Part shown: positions 44,502 to 54,094 of the stretch, piece by piece
Layout of the letters: each line of letters opens with the position of its first letter
Position numbering within the stretch: position 1 is the stretch's first letter
Assembly (NCBI RefSeq): GCF_958453765.1
Contig: NZ_CAUDZA010000005.1
Location: 1-64,000 of the forward strand
Source: Phascolarctobacterium_A succinatutens_B
GTDB taxonomy: Bacteria; Bacillota; Negativicutes; Acidaminococcales; Acidaminococcaceae
Direction: 5' to 3'
Length of the DNA: 64,000 nt
Program-made: the position numbers and the translations under genes
The notes under the pieces: model-generated
Told to the model about the DNA's origin: nothing
The model's database searches: none
Seen by the model: only the letters and a program-made list of their open reading frames with translations

Positions 44502-46967
44502 ATGGAAAAGAAAACAATAGAACTGCTTGCTCCCGCAGGCAGCTGGGAAGCATTGGAGGCAGCGGTAAACGCCGGCGCCGATGCTGTATATATGGGCGGT
44601 AAAGCCTTTGGCGCACGTGCCTATGCCAGCAATTTTGATGAAGATGAAATGGCGAAGGCGGTGTATTTTGCGCATATGCACCATGTGCGCCTGTATATTA
44701 CCGTCAATACTTTGGTTGATGACAGCGAGCTGGAGGCTTTATCCGCTTATCTGCTGTTTTTGAATAACGTGGGCGTAGACGGACTCATTGTGCAGGATTT
44801 GGGCGTTATCCGCCTGGCACAGATAATTGTGCCGGAGCTGCCGCTGCACGCCAGTACGCAGATGAGCATTACCAACAGCAGCGGTGTAGACTTCGCTATG
44901 GGCGCAGGCATGGAGCGCAGCGTATTGGCGCGTGAGCTGAGCCTGAAGGAAATCGGCGCAGCCTGCAGCCGAGGCAGTGAAATCGAAACCTTTATCCATG
45001 GCGCTTTGTGCGTATGCTACAGCGGTCAATGCCTTATGAGCAGTCTTATCGGCGGCCGCAGCGGTAACCGCGGACGCTGTGCCCAGCCTTGCCGTTTGCC
45101 GTATAAGCTGCTCAACGCGAAGGATGAGGATATGCTGCAGGGCAAGGATGCAGGCCAGTATCTGCTGAGCCCCAAGGATATGAATACCTTGAGCATTTTG
45201 CCGCAGCTGATTGACGCAGGCGTTGTGTCCTACAAAATCGAAGGACGCATGAAGCGCCCCGAATATGTTGCGGTAGTAGTAGATGCTTACCGCCGTGCGA
45301 TTGACAGCTATCTTGCCGGTGACTACAACGTGCCGGAAGAAGATTTGGCGAATATCGAGCAAATCTTCAACCGTGACTTTACCACCGCTTATCTAGAGCG
45401 CCGTCCCGGACGCACAATGATGAGCGACCGCCGTCCCAACAACCGCGGTGTGCTTATCGGCCGTGTAGCTAAGCTGGACAAAAACCGCAATAAAGCGGTT
45501 ATCAAGCTGGATAAGGAGCTGCATCTGGGCGATGGCTTGGAGTTCTGGGTAAGCGTGGGTGGACGCGTGGGTACCACTGTTACGGATATGCTGTGCGGCG
45601 GCAACAGTGTGCAGAGCGCTGCTCCCGGCCAGCAGGTAACGATTGATGTGCCTAACGGCGTACGTTTGAATGACCGCGTTTTCCGTACTCTCGACAGCAG
45701 ACTGATGAGCTATGCGCAGCAGTTCTTTGGACCGGACGCTAAAAAACGCATTCCGGTAGATGCCGTTGTTACTGCACGTCTGGGCGAGCCCATGACCGTT
45801 ACGCTGACGGATGATGAAGGCAACGTCGGCTACGGCGAAACCGATTTTATCGTAGAGGCAGCACGCAAGCGTGCGCTGGATGAGGCGGGCGTGCGCAAGC
45901 AGCTGGACCGCCTCGGTACGACTGAATATTTCCTGAACAGCCTGCTTTTTGAGCATGACGAAAATGTTATGGTGCCGATGAGCGAAATGAACGAAGCACG
46001 CCGTATGGCATGCGAGGCACTGGATGCAGCGCGTCTTAATGCCTTCGCACCGGCGCGCACAGCGGTGCACAGCTTCAGCGAGCAATTAGTGCCGCAGGCA
46101 CATAAGGCTAAACAGCATGAATCCGTTCTGGTAGTGCATTGCGACAGCGTTGAGAAGGTCAATGCTGCGCTGCAGGCAGGTGCTGAACGCATTCTCTTTG
46201 GCGGTGACTGCTTCAATCATCAGCTGCCGTCAGAGGCGGATTATGCCAAGGCTGCTAAACTGGTGCGCAAGGCAGGCCGTCAGCTGGCCTTTGCTACTCC
46301 GCGTATCATCAAGGAAGCACAGCTGGCATATTTCGATAAGCTCTTCACTCTGTGGGAAGAGCTGCAGCCGGATTTTGTTTACATCAACAACAACGGCCTG
46401 TGGCCCTTGGCGAATAAGCATGCAGCGCTTAATTTGGTAGCAGATATGTCTTTGAACATCTTCAACAGTCAGACACTGCAGTTCTGGCAGGAGCAGGGCG
46501 CTGCAGGCGCAGTGCTCAGCCCAGAGCTGACTATGGCGCAGGTAGAGCATCTGGTGAGCGTCAGCCCGCTGCCGTTGGAGTGCATGATTCAGGGACGCTT
46601 GGAAATGATGGTTTCCGAATACTGCGTAGGCGGCAGTTTCCTGGGTGCGTTGGATAAGGGTGCCTGCAAGTTTAACTGTGCAGAGCCTTTATTCTTGGGT
46701 GACCGCAAGGATGCACGCTTCCCGATTGTTACGGACCAGTTCTGCCGCATGCATATTCTGAATGCGCATGAGCTTTCGATGACTGCCAATGTGCAGCATA
46801 TGGCGGAAGCAGGTGTAGCAGCGCTGAGAATTGACGGCCGTGATTACGATGCGGCACGCTTGGGCGAGCTTGTGGCACTGTACCGCAAGATTCTCGGCGG
46901 TGCGGTGGAGGCACCGGAAAATCTGCCGGGTACTACAAGAGGCCACTATTTCAGAGGCGTAATGTAA
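44502..46967 (+). CDS. U32 family peptidase with DUF3656 (RlhA-like)
   Basis: An 821-residue protein of peptidase family U32, the long form with a DUF3656-type C-terminal region. ELLAPAGSWEALEAAVNAGADAVY opens the TIM-barrel; GNRGRCAQPCRLPY carries the signature cysteines, now thought to hold an iron-sulfur cluster. In E. coli the long homologue RlhA hydroxylates C2501 of 23S rRNA. Which activity applies here is not clear from sequence. Spacing of 7 bp from the ZapA-like gene suggests co-expression. Confidence 0.88.
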   Translation: MEKKTIELLAPAGSWEALEAAVNAGADAVYMGGKAFGARAYASNFDEDEMAKAVYFAHMHHVRLYITVNTLVDDSELEALSAYLLFLNNVGVDGLIVQDLGVIRLAQIIVPELPLHASTQMSITNSSGVDFAMGAGMERSVLARELSLKEIGAACSRGSEIETFIHGALCVCYSGQCLMSSLIGGRSGNRGRCAQPCRLPYKLLNAKDEDMLQGKDAGQYLLSPKDMNTLSILPQLIDAGVVSYKIEGRMKRPEYVAVVVDAYRRAIDSYLAGDYNVPEEDLANIEQIFNRDFTTAYLERRPGRTMMSDRRPNNRGVLIGRVAKLDKNRNKAVIKLDKELHLGDGLEFWVSVGGRVGTTVTDMLCGGNSVQSAAPGQQVTIDVPNGVRLNDRVFRTLDSRLMSYAQQFFGPDAKKRIPVDAVVTARLGEPMTVTLTDDEGNVGYGETDFIVEAARKRALDEAGVRKQLDRLGTTEYFLNSLLFEHDENVMVPMSEMNEARRMACEALDAARLNAFAPARTAVHSFSEQLVPQAHKAKQHESVLVVHCDSVEKVNAALQAGAERILFGGDCFNHQLPSEADYAKAAKLVRKAGRQLAFATPRIIKEAQLAYFDKLFTLWEELQPDFVYINNNGLWPLANKHAALNLVADMSLNIFNSQTLQFWQEQGAAGAVLSPELTMAQVEHLVSVSPLPLECMIQGRLEMMVSEYCVGGSFLGALDKGACKFNCAEPLFLGDRKDARFPIVTDQFCRMHILNAHELSMTANVQHMAEAGVAALRIDGRDYDAARLGELVALYRKILGGAVEAPENLPGTTRGHYFRGVM

Positions 46968-47009
46968 AAGCAAATGTCAGCTTGCTAAGCTGAGTAAATT
47001 GAATAAGTC

Positions 47010-47045
47010 AAGGCTCCTGTCAGCAATCGCCGGCAGGGGCCTTTT
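47010..47045 (+). terminator. Terminator after the U32 peptidase gene
   Basis: AAGGCTCCTGTC pairs with GGCAGGGGCCTT around an AGCAATCGCC loop, followed by TTTG. The remaining intergenic sequence to 47253 holds the helicase promoter. Confidence 0.75.
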
Positions 47046-47176
47046 GTCGCATGTACAATTTGTTTGTCTAAGCATTTTTATATGCTTAATTATAAAAATC
47101 AGAGATAGTTTTCAGGCTATAGAAATCATGTGCAGCAGAAAAATTTGCCTGCATCTTTCCGTTCCTGCCTGATTTA

Positions 47177-47185
47177 TGATATAAT
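47177..47185 (+). promoter_or_regulatory. Extended -10 promoter of the DEAD-box gene
   Basis: TGATATAAT, perfect extended -10. The leader is about 60 nt. Confidence 0.6.
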
Positions 47186-47253
47186 ACTAAAGTTATAGAG
47201 AAAAAAGACCATAAGGTCAGAAGATAAAATTTAGAGGAAAAGAGGAATGTGAA

Positions 47254-48510
47254 ATGACAAATGGATTTGCAGCCTTAAAGGTTTGTGCCCACACCGTAGA
47301 GCAGCTTCAGAAAATGGGCATCAAAAAGCCGATGCCGGTACAGGAGCAGGCTATCCCGGCGCTGTTTGCCGGACGTGACGTAATCGCCCGTGCGCAGACA
47401 GGCACAGGCAAGACACTGGCTTTCCTGGTGCCGCTGGCAGAAAAAATCGATACTGCCAAAAGCTACGTGCAGGCACTGGTAATTACGCCGACGCGCGAGC
47501 TGGCACAGCAGATTGCTACCGAAATGAAAAAAATCCTGGGCGAAAGCGATATCAAGGTGCTGGCTGTTACCGGCGGACGCGATTTTGAAACGCAAAAATA
47601 TAAGCTGGAGGGACGTAGTCATGTGCTGATTGGTACTCCCGGCCGTCTTTTGGACCACATCCGCAAGGGCAACACCGACCTTGGCGGCGTGCGCTATCTG
47701 GTATTGGACGAGGTTGACGAAATGCTGCAGCAGGGCTTTATGGATGAAGCGCTGGAGCTGATTGCTATGACTGCGCCGGAGCATCAGACGATGCTTTGCT
47801 CAGCAACTCTGTCGGAAGAAGTGCGCAAGCTTGGACGCAAGCTGACGAAAAACTGCGAGCTGATTGATATCAATCCTGACCAGGCTACCGTGGAGAAAAT
47901 CAAGCAGATTTGTTTGAAAACAACCGACGAATATAAGAACAAGGCTGTGGCGGCGCTTATTGACCGCTTGAATCCTTATCTGATGATTGTTTTCTGCATG
48001 AGCAAGGAGCGCACCAAGGAGCTGGGCGACTGGCTGGGCATGCAGGGCTACAACGTTGATGTATTGCATGGCGAAATGTCTCCCGCAAAGCGCAAAACTG
48101 TTATGAAGGCCTTCCGTGATGCTAAGATTCAGATTCTTGTTGCCAGCGATCTGGCTGCCCGCGGATTGGACGTTGAGGGTGTAACTCATGTTGTAAACTA
48201 CGATATTCCGCATGATGTCGACTGGTATGTTCACCGCATCGGCCGTACAGGCCGTGCAGGTAATGAGGGCGAAGCAATTACGCTTTATACTGCCGATGAG
48301 GTTAAATGGCTGCGTAATATCGAAACCAAGCTGGGAATTCTGATGGAACGCCAAAACCTGGAGGGCGGTGTTGTGGCACGTCGCGTTGCTGTGGCTGCCA
48401 AAAAGAAAAAGCCAGCAGGACCTAAGCGCGGACGCAATTCCGTTGTTGACAAGCGCAAGGCTCCCAAAACCGGCAGCAACCGCCGTCAGGGTGCTAAAAA
48501 AGGTAAATAA
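47254..48510 (+). CDS. DEAD-box RNA helicase
   Basis: ATP-dependent RNA helicase. Q motif (GIKKPMPVQEQAIP), Walker A ARAQTGTGKT (about 45-53), PTRELAQQ, a DEVD box (usual DEAD) near residue 152, SATL, and HRIGRTGRAG near 327. The C-terminal tail is strongly basic (KKKKPAGPKRGRNS...), suited to RNA binding. DEVD in place of DEAD is unusual but keeps the metal-binding acids. 418 residues; RhlE/CshA-type, exact role unclear. Confidence 0.93.
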   Translation: MTNGFAALKVCAHTVEQLQKMGIKKPMPVQEQAIPALFAGRDVIARAQTGTGKTLAFLVPLAEKIDTAKSYVQALVITPTRELAQQIATEMKKILGESDIKVLAVTGGRDFETQKYKLEGRSHVLIGTPGRLLDHIRKGNTDLGGVRYLVLDEVDEMLQQGFMDEALELIAMTAPEHQTMLCSATLSEEVRKLGRKLTKNCELIDINPDQATVEKIKQICLKTTDEYKNKAVAALIDRLNPYLMIVFCMSKERTKELGDWLGMQGYNVDVLHGEMSPAKRKTVMKAFRDAKIQILVASDLAARGLDVEGVTHVVNYDIPHDVDWYVHRIGRTGRAGNEGEAITLYTADEVKWLRNIETKLGILMERQNLEGGVVARRVAVAAKKKKPAGPKRGRNSVVDKRKAPKTGSNRRQGAKKGK

Positions 48511-48545
48511 GCAGGCTTTTAAATCTGAATAACAAAACTTTAAGT

Positions 48546-48588
48546 GTGGATGCTTCTCTTAATTTACAGAGAGGCATCCATTTTTTCT
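48546..48588 (+). terminator. Terminator of the DEAD-box gene
   Basis: GTGGATGCTTCTCT pairs with AGAGAGGCATCCAT around TAATTTAC, followed by TTTTTTC. Confidence 0.8.
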
Positions 48589-48636
48589 TGTGCTGCAGAA
48601 GAATGTAACTTATGAGCCAATGTGCATTTTTTATCT

Positions 48637-48665
48637 TTTCAAGTATAGAAAAAATATGGTAAAAT
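48637..48665 (+). promoter_or_regulatory. Possible promoter of the molybdenum operon
   Basis: TTTCAA (48637-48642), 17-bp spacer, TAAAAT (48660-48665) with TG extension. TATAAT at 48665-48670 is an alternative -10. No molybdate operator was recognised. Confidence 0.4.
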
Positions 48666-48710
48666 ATAATGGAATAGGTATGCAATAAAAAAAGAACAGG
48701 AGGGCAGTAT

Positions 48711-49502
48711 ATGTTGACAATTCGTGAATATAAGCAGGCAGCAACGCTGGAGGAGGCCTGGCAGCTGAACCAGAAGCGTCCTAACCGCGTGCTTGGCGGT
48801 ATGCTGTGGATGCGCCTGAGCAAGGGCAATGTGCAGACAGCGATTGATTTGTCGGCTTTAGGCCTGGATACAATAGAGGAAACAGAAACGGAATTCCGCA
48901 TCGGTGCGATGGTGAGCTTGCGCCGGCTGGAGCTGCATGAAGGCTTTACCGCCTACAGTGAGGGAGCAAATAAGGAGGCGCTGCGCCATATTGTAGGTGT
49001 GCAGTTCCGCAATCTTGCTACCGTAGGCGGCAGTGTGTTCGGACGCTTCGGCTTTTCGGATGTGCTGACTTTGCTTTTGGTTATGGACAGCTATGTGGAA
49101 TTATATAAAGGCGGTATTGTGCCGTTGGCAGATTTTGTGAATATGCCGTATGACAGAGATATTCTGGTACGCATTATTGTTAAAAAGACAGCAGCGCATT
49201 ACAGCTATAAATCCGTGCGCATCAGCAAAACCGATTTCCCGGTTCTGACCTGTGCTGCGGCGCTGACTCAGGAAGGCGTGCAGGCCGCAGTGGGCGCACG
49301 CCCGGCAAAGGCAGCGCTGGTGAAGGATGCAGAGCAGCTCGCAACTCTGCCTATGACTGCCGAGAAGGCGCAGGCCTTTGCTGAATATGCTGCAGACTTA
49401 CTGCCGACGGAAAGCAACCCGCGTGGCAGTGCTGCTTACCGCACGCATCTGATTAAGGTGCTGACTGCAAGATGTTTAACGGAATTGGGAGGTAAGGCCT
49501 GA
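48711..49502 (+). CDS. Molybdenum hydroxylase FAD-binding subunit
   Basis: FAD subunit (CoxM/XdhB type) of a xanthine dehydrogenase family enzyme; transfers electrons from the iron-sulfur subunit to an external acceptor. The FAD-binding signature of the family, RNLATVGGSVFGRFGFSD, is seen near residues 101-118. 263 residues. It overlaps the next gene by one base (TGATGG). Substrate class of the complex cannot be read from this subunit. Confidence 0.88.
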   Translation: MLTIREYKQAATLEEAWQLNQKRPNRVLGGMLWMRLSKGNVQTAIDLSALGLDTIEETETEFRIGAMVSLRRLELHEGFTAYSEGANKEALRHIVGVQFRNLATVGGSVFGRFGFSDVLTLLLVMDSYVELYKGGIVPLADFVNMPYDRDILVRIIVKKTAAHYSYKSVRISKTDFPVLTCAAALTQEGVQAAVGARPAKAALVKDAEQLATLPMTAEKAQAFAEYAADLLPTESNPRGSAAYRTHLIKVLTARCLTELGGKA

Positions 49503-49969
49503 TGGAGATAACCTTAACCTTAAATGGCAAAAAGCTGACCCGTATGGTGGAGGCTGATACAGTTTTACTCGATTTTCTGCGCAAGGAAGGCTGCTACAGC
49601 GTGAAGCGCGGCTGTGACACTACCAACTGCGGTTTGTGCACTGTATTTATGGATGATAAGCCGGTGCTTTCCTGTGCTGTTCTGGCAGCGCGTGCCGCCG
49701 GCCACAGCATCGTAACGATGGAGGGAATGCAGCAGGAGGCAGCGGAATTCGGTGCTTTTATTGCAGACCAGGGCGCGGAGCAGTGCGGCTTCTGCAACCC
49801 CGGCATGATTATGAACGCGATTGCGCTGCTGCGTGAAAACAGCGAGCCTACGGAAGCAGAAATCAAGGAATTTTTGGCAGGCAACCTGTGCCGCTGCTCC
49901 GGCTATGAGGGACAGCTGCGCGGAATCCAGAATTTTATCGCCTGGAAAAAAGCTCAGGCACAGGCATAA
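49502..49969 (+). CDS. Molybdenum hydroxylase [2Fe-2S] subunit
   Basis: Two-cluster subunit (CoxS/XdhC type). The N-terminal plant-ferredoxin-type cluster uses GCDTTNCGLC with a later Cys (VLSC); the C-terminal helical cluster uses QCGFCNPGM and CRCSGYE. 155 residues, full length. Couples the molybdenum site to FAD. Confidence 0.93.
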   Translation: MEITLTLNGKKLTRMVEADTVLLDFLRKEGCYSVKRGCDTTNCGLCTVFMDDKPVLSCAVLAARAAGHSIVTMEGMQQEAAEFGAFIADQGAEQCGFCNPGMIMNAIALLRENSEPTEAEIKEFLAGNLCRCSGYEGQLRGIQNFIAWKKAQAQA

Positions 49970-49984
49970 GGAGGGGAGCTGCAG

Positions 49985-52264
49985 ATGAAAATAGTTAACC
50001 AATCCTACCGCAAAAAGGATGCTATGCAGCTGGTGACAGGCCAGCCTGTCTACACCGATGACCTGGTGCCGAACGATTGCCTGCTTGTCAAGGTGCTGCG
50101 TTCTCCGCATGCGAATGCTATTATTGAAAGCATCAACACCGCGATTGCAGCCAAGGTGCCTGACATCGAAGCAATTTATACCTGGGAGGACGTGGACCAG
50201 GACGGCGAGCGCTGCACCTACGCAGGCCAGACCTATCCCGAACCGAGTCCCTATGACCGCCTGCTGCTGGACCGTCATGTACGCTTTGTGGGTGATATCG
50301 TAGCGATTGTTGCCGGCAAAACGGAAAAGGCTGTCGACAAGGCGCTGTCTTTGATTAAAGTAAAATATCAGCTGCTGGACGCAGTGCTTGACTTCCGCAC
50401 TGCGCTGGATAATCCTATGCTCGTGCATCCCGAGGATACTTGGAAGGCTCACTGCCCGGTCGGCGCCGATAATAAGCGCAACCTGTGTGCCCACGAGGTT
50501 ATCGAGGATGGCGAGGTTGATAAGATTCTGGCGGAATGCGATGTTGTTATCGACCAGACAACTCACACCAAGGCTGTGCAGCAGGATATGATGGAGCCTT
50601 TCGTAACCTATTGCTCTATTGATACCTACGGCCGTTTGAATGTCCTCAGCTCTACGCAGATTGTTTTCCACTGCCGCCGCATTATTGCGAACGCGCTGCA
50701 TATCCAAAAAACCATGGTACGCGTGGTTAAACCGCGTATCGGTGGCGGCTTCGGCGCTAAGCAGAGCTGTGTCAGCGAAATGTATCCGGCCTTTGTTACC
50801 TGGAAAACCAAAAAGCCTAGTAAGATGATTTTCTCGCGTTATGAATGTCATATAGCTTCCAGCCCGCGCCACGAGATGGAGGTGCGCGTGCGTCTTGGTG
50901 CTACTAAAGAAGGCAAAATCCGCGCGATTGATTTATATACTCTTTCCAATACCGGTGCTTACGGCGAGCATGGTCCCACGACCGTCGGCCTTTCCGGTCA
51001 CAAGTCTATTCCTCTGTACCGTACCGAGGCCTTCCGCTTCGGCTTTGACGTAGTTTACACCAACCTGCAGGCTGCAGGCGCTTACCGCGGTTATGGCGCT
51101 CCTCAGGGTATCTTTGCCGTAGAGTCCGCTGTGAACGAGCTAGCAGCACGTCTGAAGATGGATCCGATTAAGCTGCGTGAGATGAATATTACACGTGAGG
51201 GTGATATTATGCCGGCTTATTACGGTGCGCCCAATACAAGCTGTGCGCTGGACCGCTGCCTGGAGCAGGTACGCGAGATGAGCGGCTGGGAGCAGAAGTT
51301 CCCGCTGCAGCAGCTGCCTGACGGCAAGGTACGCACAATGGGCGTGGCTATTGCGATGCAGGGAAGCTCCATTCCTTACTGCGATGTCGGCGGTGCTACC
51401 CTCAAAATTAACGACGAGGGACATTACACACTTCTGATCGGTGCTGCTGATATGGGCACCGGCTGCGATACCGTTCTGGCGCAGATGGCAGCAGAGGTTC
51501 TGGAATGTGATTACGATAACATTACCGTATTCGGTGCGGATACCGACGCGTCTCCCTATGACTCCGGTTCCTACGCATCCAGTACAACATATATTACCGG
51601 CAAGGCCGTAGAAATCTGTGCACAGCGTTTGCGTGGTAAAATTTGTCAATTAGGCGCACGCCTGCTGGAATGCGGCACGGATCAGGTTGTCTTTGACGGA
51701 CGCGAGGTGCGTGATACCGTCAGCGACAAGGCTGTAAGCCTCTTTGATATTGCCACTGCTTCTATGGTGAATAACGATATCGCTTTGGAAGAAACCGTGG
51801 AGCAGAACAGTGTACTGTCCCCGCCGCCGTTTATGGCCGGTGTGGCTGAGGTTGAAACCGACCTGCTGACAGGTGAAGCACAGGTAGTGAACTTCTACGC
51901 ATCTGTTGACTGCGGTACTCCGGTTAACCCGCATCTGGCGAAGGTGCAGAGCGAGGGCGGCATTCTGCAGGGCATCGGCATGGCGCTGATGGAAAACGTA
52001 ACCTACAGTCCCAAAGGACGCATTTACGAAAACTCCTTCATGCAATATAAGGTTCCCTGCCGTGAGGATATCGGTCATATCTATGTTGACTTTGCCAGCA
52101 GCTATGAGGAAAGTGGTCCCTTCGGTGCCAAATCCGTGGGCGAGCTGGTAATCAACACTCCGGCTCCTGCGATTGCCGACGCAATTTATCAGGCAACCGG
52201 TAAGCGCTTCATGACGCTGCCGATTACACCGGAAAAAATTGCTATGGGCGTTGATGAAGAATAA
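49985..52264 (+). CDS. Molybdenum hydroxylase large (molybdopterin) subunit
   Basis: Catalytic subunit (CoxL/XdhA type) binding the molybdopterin cofactor. RIGGGFGAKQ, AYRGYGAPQG and the catalytic glutamate in GAKSVGE (Glu720) are intact; the N-terminal a/b hammerhead domain is present. 759 residues, normal. The enzyme could oxidise xanthine, nicotinate or another heterocycle; I cannot choose. The three subunits are directly followed by cofactor biosynthesis genes, an arrangement that ties cofactor supply to this enzyme. Starts 15 bp after the FeS subunit with AAGGAGGGGAG. Confidence 0.93.
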   Translation: MKIVNQSYRKKDAMQLVTGQPVYTDDLVPNDCLLVKVLRSPHANAIIESINTAIAAKVPDIEAIYTWEDVDQDGERCTYAGQTYPEPSPYDRLLLDRHVRFVGDIVAIVAGKTEKAVDKALSLIKVKYQLLDAVLDFRTALDNPMLVHPEDTWKAHCPVGADNKRNLCAHEVIEDGEVDKILAECDVVIDQTTHTKAVQQDMMEPFVTYCSIDTYGRLNVLSSTQIVFHCRRIIANALHIQKTMVRVVKPRIGGGFGAKQSCVSEMYPAFVTWKTKKPSKMIFSRYECHIASSPRHEMEVRVRLGATKEGKIRAIDLYTLSNTGAYGEHGPTTVGLSGHKSIPLYRTEAFRFGFDVVYTNLQAAGAYRGYGAPQGIFAVESAVNELAARLKMDPIKLREMNITREGDIMPAYYGAPNTSCALDRCLEQVREMSGWEQKFPLQQLPDGKVRTMGVAIAMQGSSIPYCDVGGATLKINDEGHYTLLIGAADMGTGCDTVLAQMAAEVLECDYDNITVFGADTDASPYDSGSYASSTTYITGKAVEICAQRLRGKICQLGARLLECGTDQVVFDGREVRDTVSDKAVSLFDIATASMVNNDIALEETVEQNSVLSPPPFMAGVAEVETDLLTGEAQVVNFYASVDCGTPVNPHLAKVQSEGGILQGIGMALMENVTYSPKGRIYENSFMQYKVPCREDIGHIYVDFASSYEESGPFGAKSVGELVINTPAPAIADAIYQATGKRFMTLPITPEKIAMGVDEE

Positions 52265-52280
52265 GATTTTAATAAGCTGA

Positions 52281-52313
52281 AAACAAATGTGGTTGCAAGA
52301 CCACATTTGTTTT
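52281..52313 (+). terminator. Terminator after the hydroxylase genes
   Basis: A perfect 13-bp stem, AAACAAATGTGGT with ACCACATTTGTTT, around TGCAAG, ending in T residues. It separates the enzyme genes from the Moco genes. Confidence 0.85.
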
Positions 52314-52403
52314 GGCATGCGTTATTCTCGGGTGAGAGTGACGCGATGGAAGGACTACATTTTGCTTCATTACTGAATTGAGCAATTAAAATATCGCAGA
52401 GTA

Positions 52404-52562
52404 CAACCCTCAGTCAAAATCACTAGCGTGATTTTGCCAGCTCCCTTGCAGGGAGCATATAAAAGTTCGAAGTAATCACTGACTAAAATCTTAAAGATAG
52501 CCTATTATATCTTCCCTGAAAGGGAAGGTGGATGCGAGCACAGCGAGCAGACGGAAGGGTTG
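52404..52562. repeat. Intergenic multi-hairpin element (MITE/REP-like)
   Basis: A 159-bp block with imperfect inverted ends: CAACCCTCAGTC (52404-52415) versus the reverse complement of GACGGAAGGGTTG (52550-52562). Inside are three perfect hairpins: AAAATCAC/GTGATTTT (52416-52435), GCTCCCT/AGGGAGC (52440-52456) and CTTCCCT/AGGGAAG (52511-52527). It fills most of the 360-bp gap between the hydroxylase and moaA. It looks like a dispersed non-coding element; copy number elsewhere cannot be judged from this window. Confidence 0.6.
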
Positions 52563-52624
52563 GAATATGCTTGGATCACGTTTAAAGCTAAAATCAGTTT
52601 ACGTAATAAAAAAGGACTACAATC

Positions 52625-53581
52625 ATGTACGACCAATACAATCGCAAAATAGATTACCTGCGCATTTCCCTTACCGACCGCTGCAATCTGCATTGCCGCT
52701 ATTGTCAGCCAGAGGTGAGTGAGCATGTGCCGCATAACGAGATTTTGCGTTATGAGGAGCTTTTGCGTATTTGCCGCGCTGCGCTGCAGCTTGGCATCAG
52801 CAAATTCAAAATCACCGGCGGCGAACCGCTATTACGCAAGGGCTGCAGCGATTTTATCGCCAGCCTGAAGCAAACGGAAGGCGTGGAGCAGGTAACGCTG
52901 ACGACGAACGGCACGCTGCTGTCAAATCAACTGCCAGCGCTTATTGCAGCGGGTGTAGACAGCATCAATGTGAGCCTTGATACGCTGGATGCAGCGTATT
53001 ATACAGAGCTGACCGGCGGCAGCCTGGGCAGCGTTTTGCAGGCACTGCAGGAGCTGCAGTCTGCAGGGATTACGTTCAAGCTGAATTGTGTGCCCCTTGC
53101 AAAAAACGGCCTGACCGACATTATGCAATTACTAAAGCTGGCGCATAAATATCAGGCACCACTGCGCTTCATTGAGCTGATGCCGCTAGACTGCAACGCT
53201 GATCTAAAAGGATTGAGCGGCAGCGAAATCCGTAGTCAACTGGAGCAGGCAGGCCTGCAGCTGCAGCCTGACGCACAGCGCTACGGCAACGGTCCTGCAA
53301 GCTATTGGCGCATCAGCGGTTATGCAATGCCGGTGGGCTTTATCGAACCGCTGCATAATAAATTCTGCGCTGTCTGCAACAGGGTGCGCCTTACCTCCGT
53401 GGGCATGCTGAAGCCCTGTCTTTACTGTAACGAGGGCATGAATCTGAAGCGATTGCTGCGTGACGGCGCAAGTGATGCTGATTTGCTGCAGGCGATGCAG
53501 GAGATTATTTATGGCAAGCCTGCGGGACACAGCTTTGATGTCAAAGCAGCGCGCTTTAATATGAGCCAGATTGGCGGATAA
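52625..53581 (+). CDS. moaA: GTP 3',8-cyclase
   Basis: Radical SAM enzyme for the first step of molybdopterin synthesis. N-terminal cluster CNLHCRYC (CxxxCxxC), the GGEPLLR motif, a C-terminal cluster CAVCNRVRLTSVGMLKPC, and the conserved C-terminal Gly-Gly (MSQIGG) needed for activity. 318 residues. Weak ribosome site AAAGGAC. Confidence 0.95.
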   Translation: MYDQYNRKIDYLRISLTDRCNLHCRYCQPEVSEHVPHNEILRYEELLRICRAALQLGISKFKITGGEPLLRKGCSDFIASLKQTEGVEQVTLTTNGTLLSNQLPALIAAGVDSINVSLDTLDAAYYTELTGGSLGSVLQALQELQSAGITFKLNCVPLAKNGLTDIMQLLKLAHKYQAPLRFIELMPLDCNADLKGLSGSEIRSQLEQAGLQLQPDAQRYGNGPASYWRISGYAMPVGFIEPLHNKFCAVCNRVRLTSVGMLKPCLYCNEGMNLKRLLRDGASDADLLQAMQEIIYGKPAGHSFDVKAARFNMSQIGG

Positions 53582-53605
53582 ATACAGGCTTTGAAGGAGC
53601 AGACG

Positions 53606-54094
53606 ATGAGTGAATTTACACATTTTGACGCTGCGGGCAATGCGCTGATGGTGGATGTCAGCGATAAGGCTGACACCGCAAGGGTTGCCGTGGCGCAGGG
53701 AAAAATCTGCGTAAGCAGGGAAATATATGAAAAGATTGCTGCCGGCAGTATGGCCAAGGGTGATGTGCTGGGCGTAGCGCGTGTTGCCGGAATTATGGCG
53801 GCCAAGCGCACCAGTGAGCTGATTCCGCTGTGCCATCTGCTGCAGCTGACGAAGTGCACGGTGGATTTTGAGCTGCTGGTGGAAAACGGCAGCTACGCCG
53901 TACAGGCACAATGTTTGGTAAAAACTACAGGCAAGACAGGCGTGGAGATGGAGGCGCTGACAGGCGTGCAGATTGCTTTGCTGACGATTTACGATATGTG
54001 CAAGGCCGTGGACAAGGCAATGGTGATTACAGATGTGCATCTGCTGAGCAAAGCAGGCGGAAAGAGTGGTGATTTCGTATGGAAGCAAGCATAA
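53606..54094 (+). CDS. moaC: Cyclic pyranopterin monophosphate synthase
   Basis: Converts the MoaA product to cyclic pyranopterin monophosphate. FTHFDAAGNALMVDVSDKADT, AAKRTSELIPLCHLL and GKTGVEMEALTGVQIALLTIYDMCKA with the catalytic Lys and Asp are clear. ATG 53606 follows AAGGAG; the frame extends to 53591 without conservation. 162 residues; overlaps the next gene by 16 bp. Confidence 0.95.
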   Translation: MSEFTHFDAAGNALMVDVSDKADTARVAVAQGKICVSREIYEKIAAGSMAKGDVLGVARVAGIMAAKRTSELIPLCHLLQLTKCTVDFELLVENGSYAVQAQCLVKTTGKTGVEMEALTGVQIALLTIYDMCKAVDKAMVITDVHLLSKAGGKSGDFVWKQA

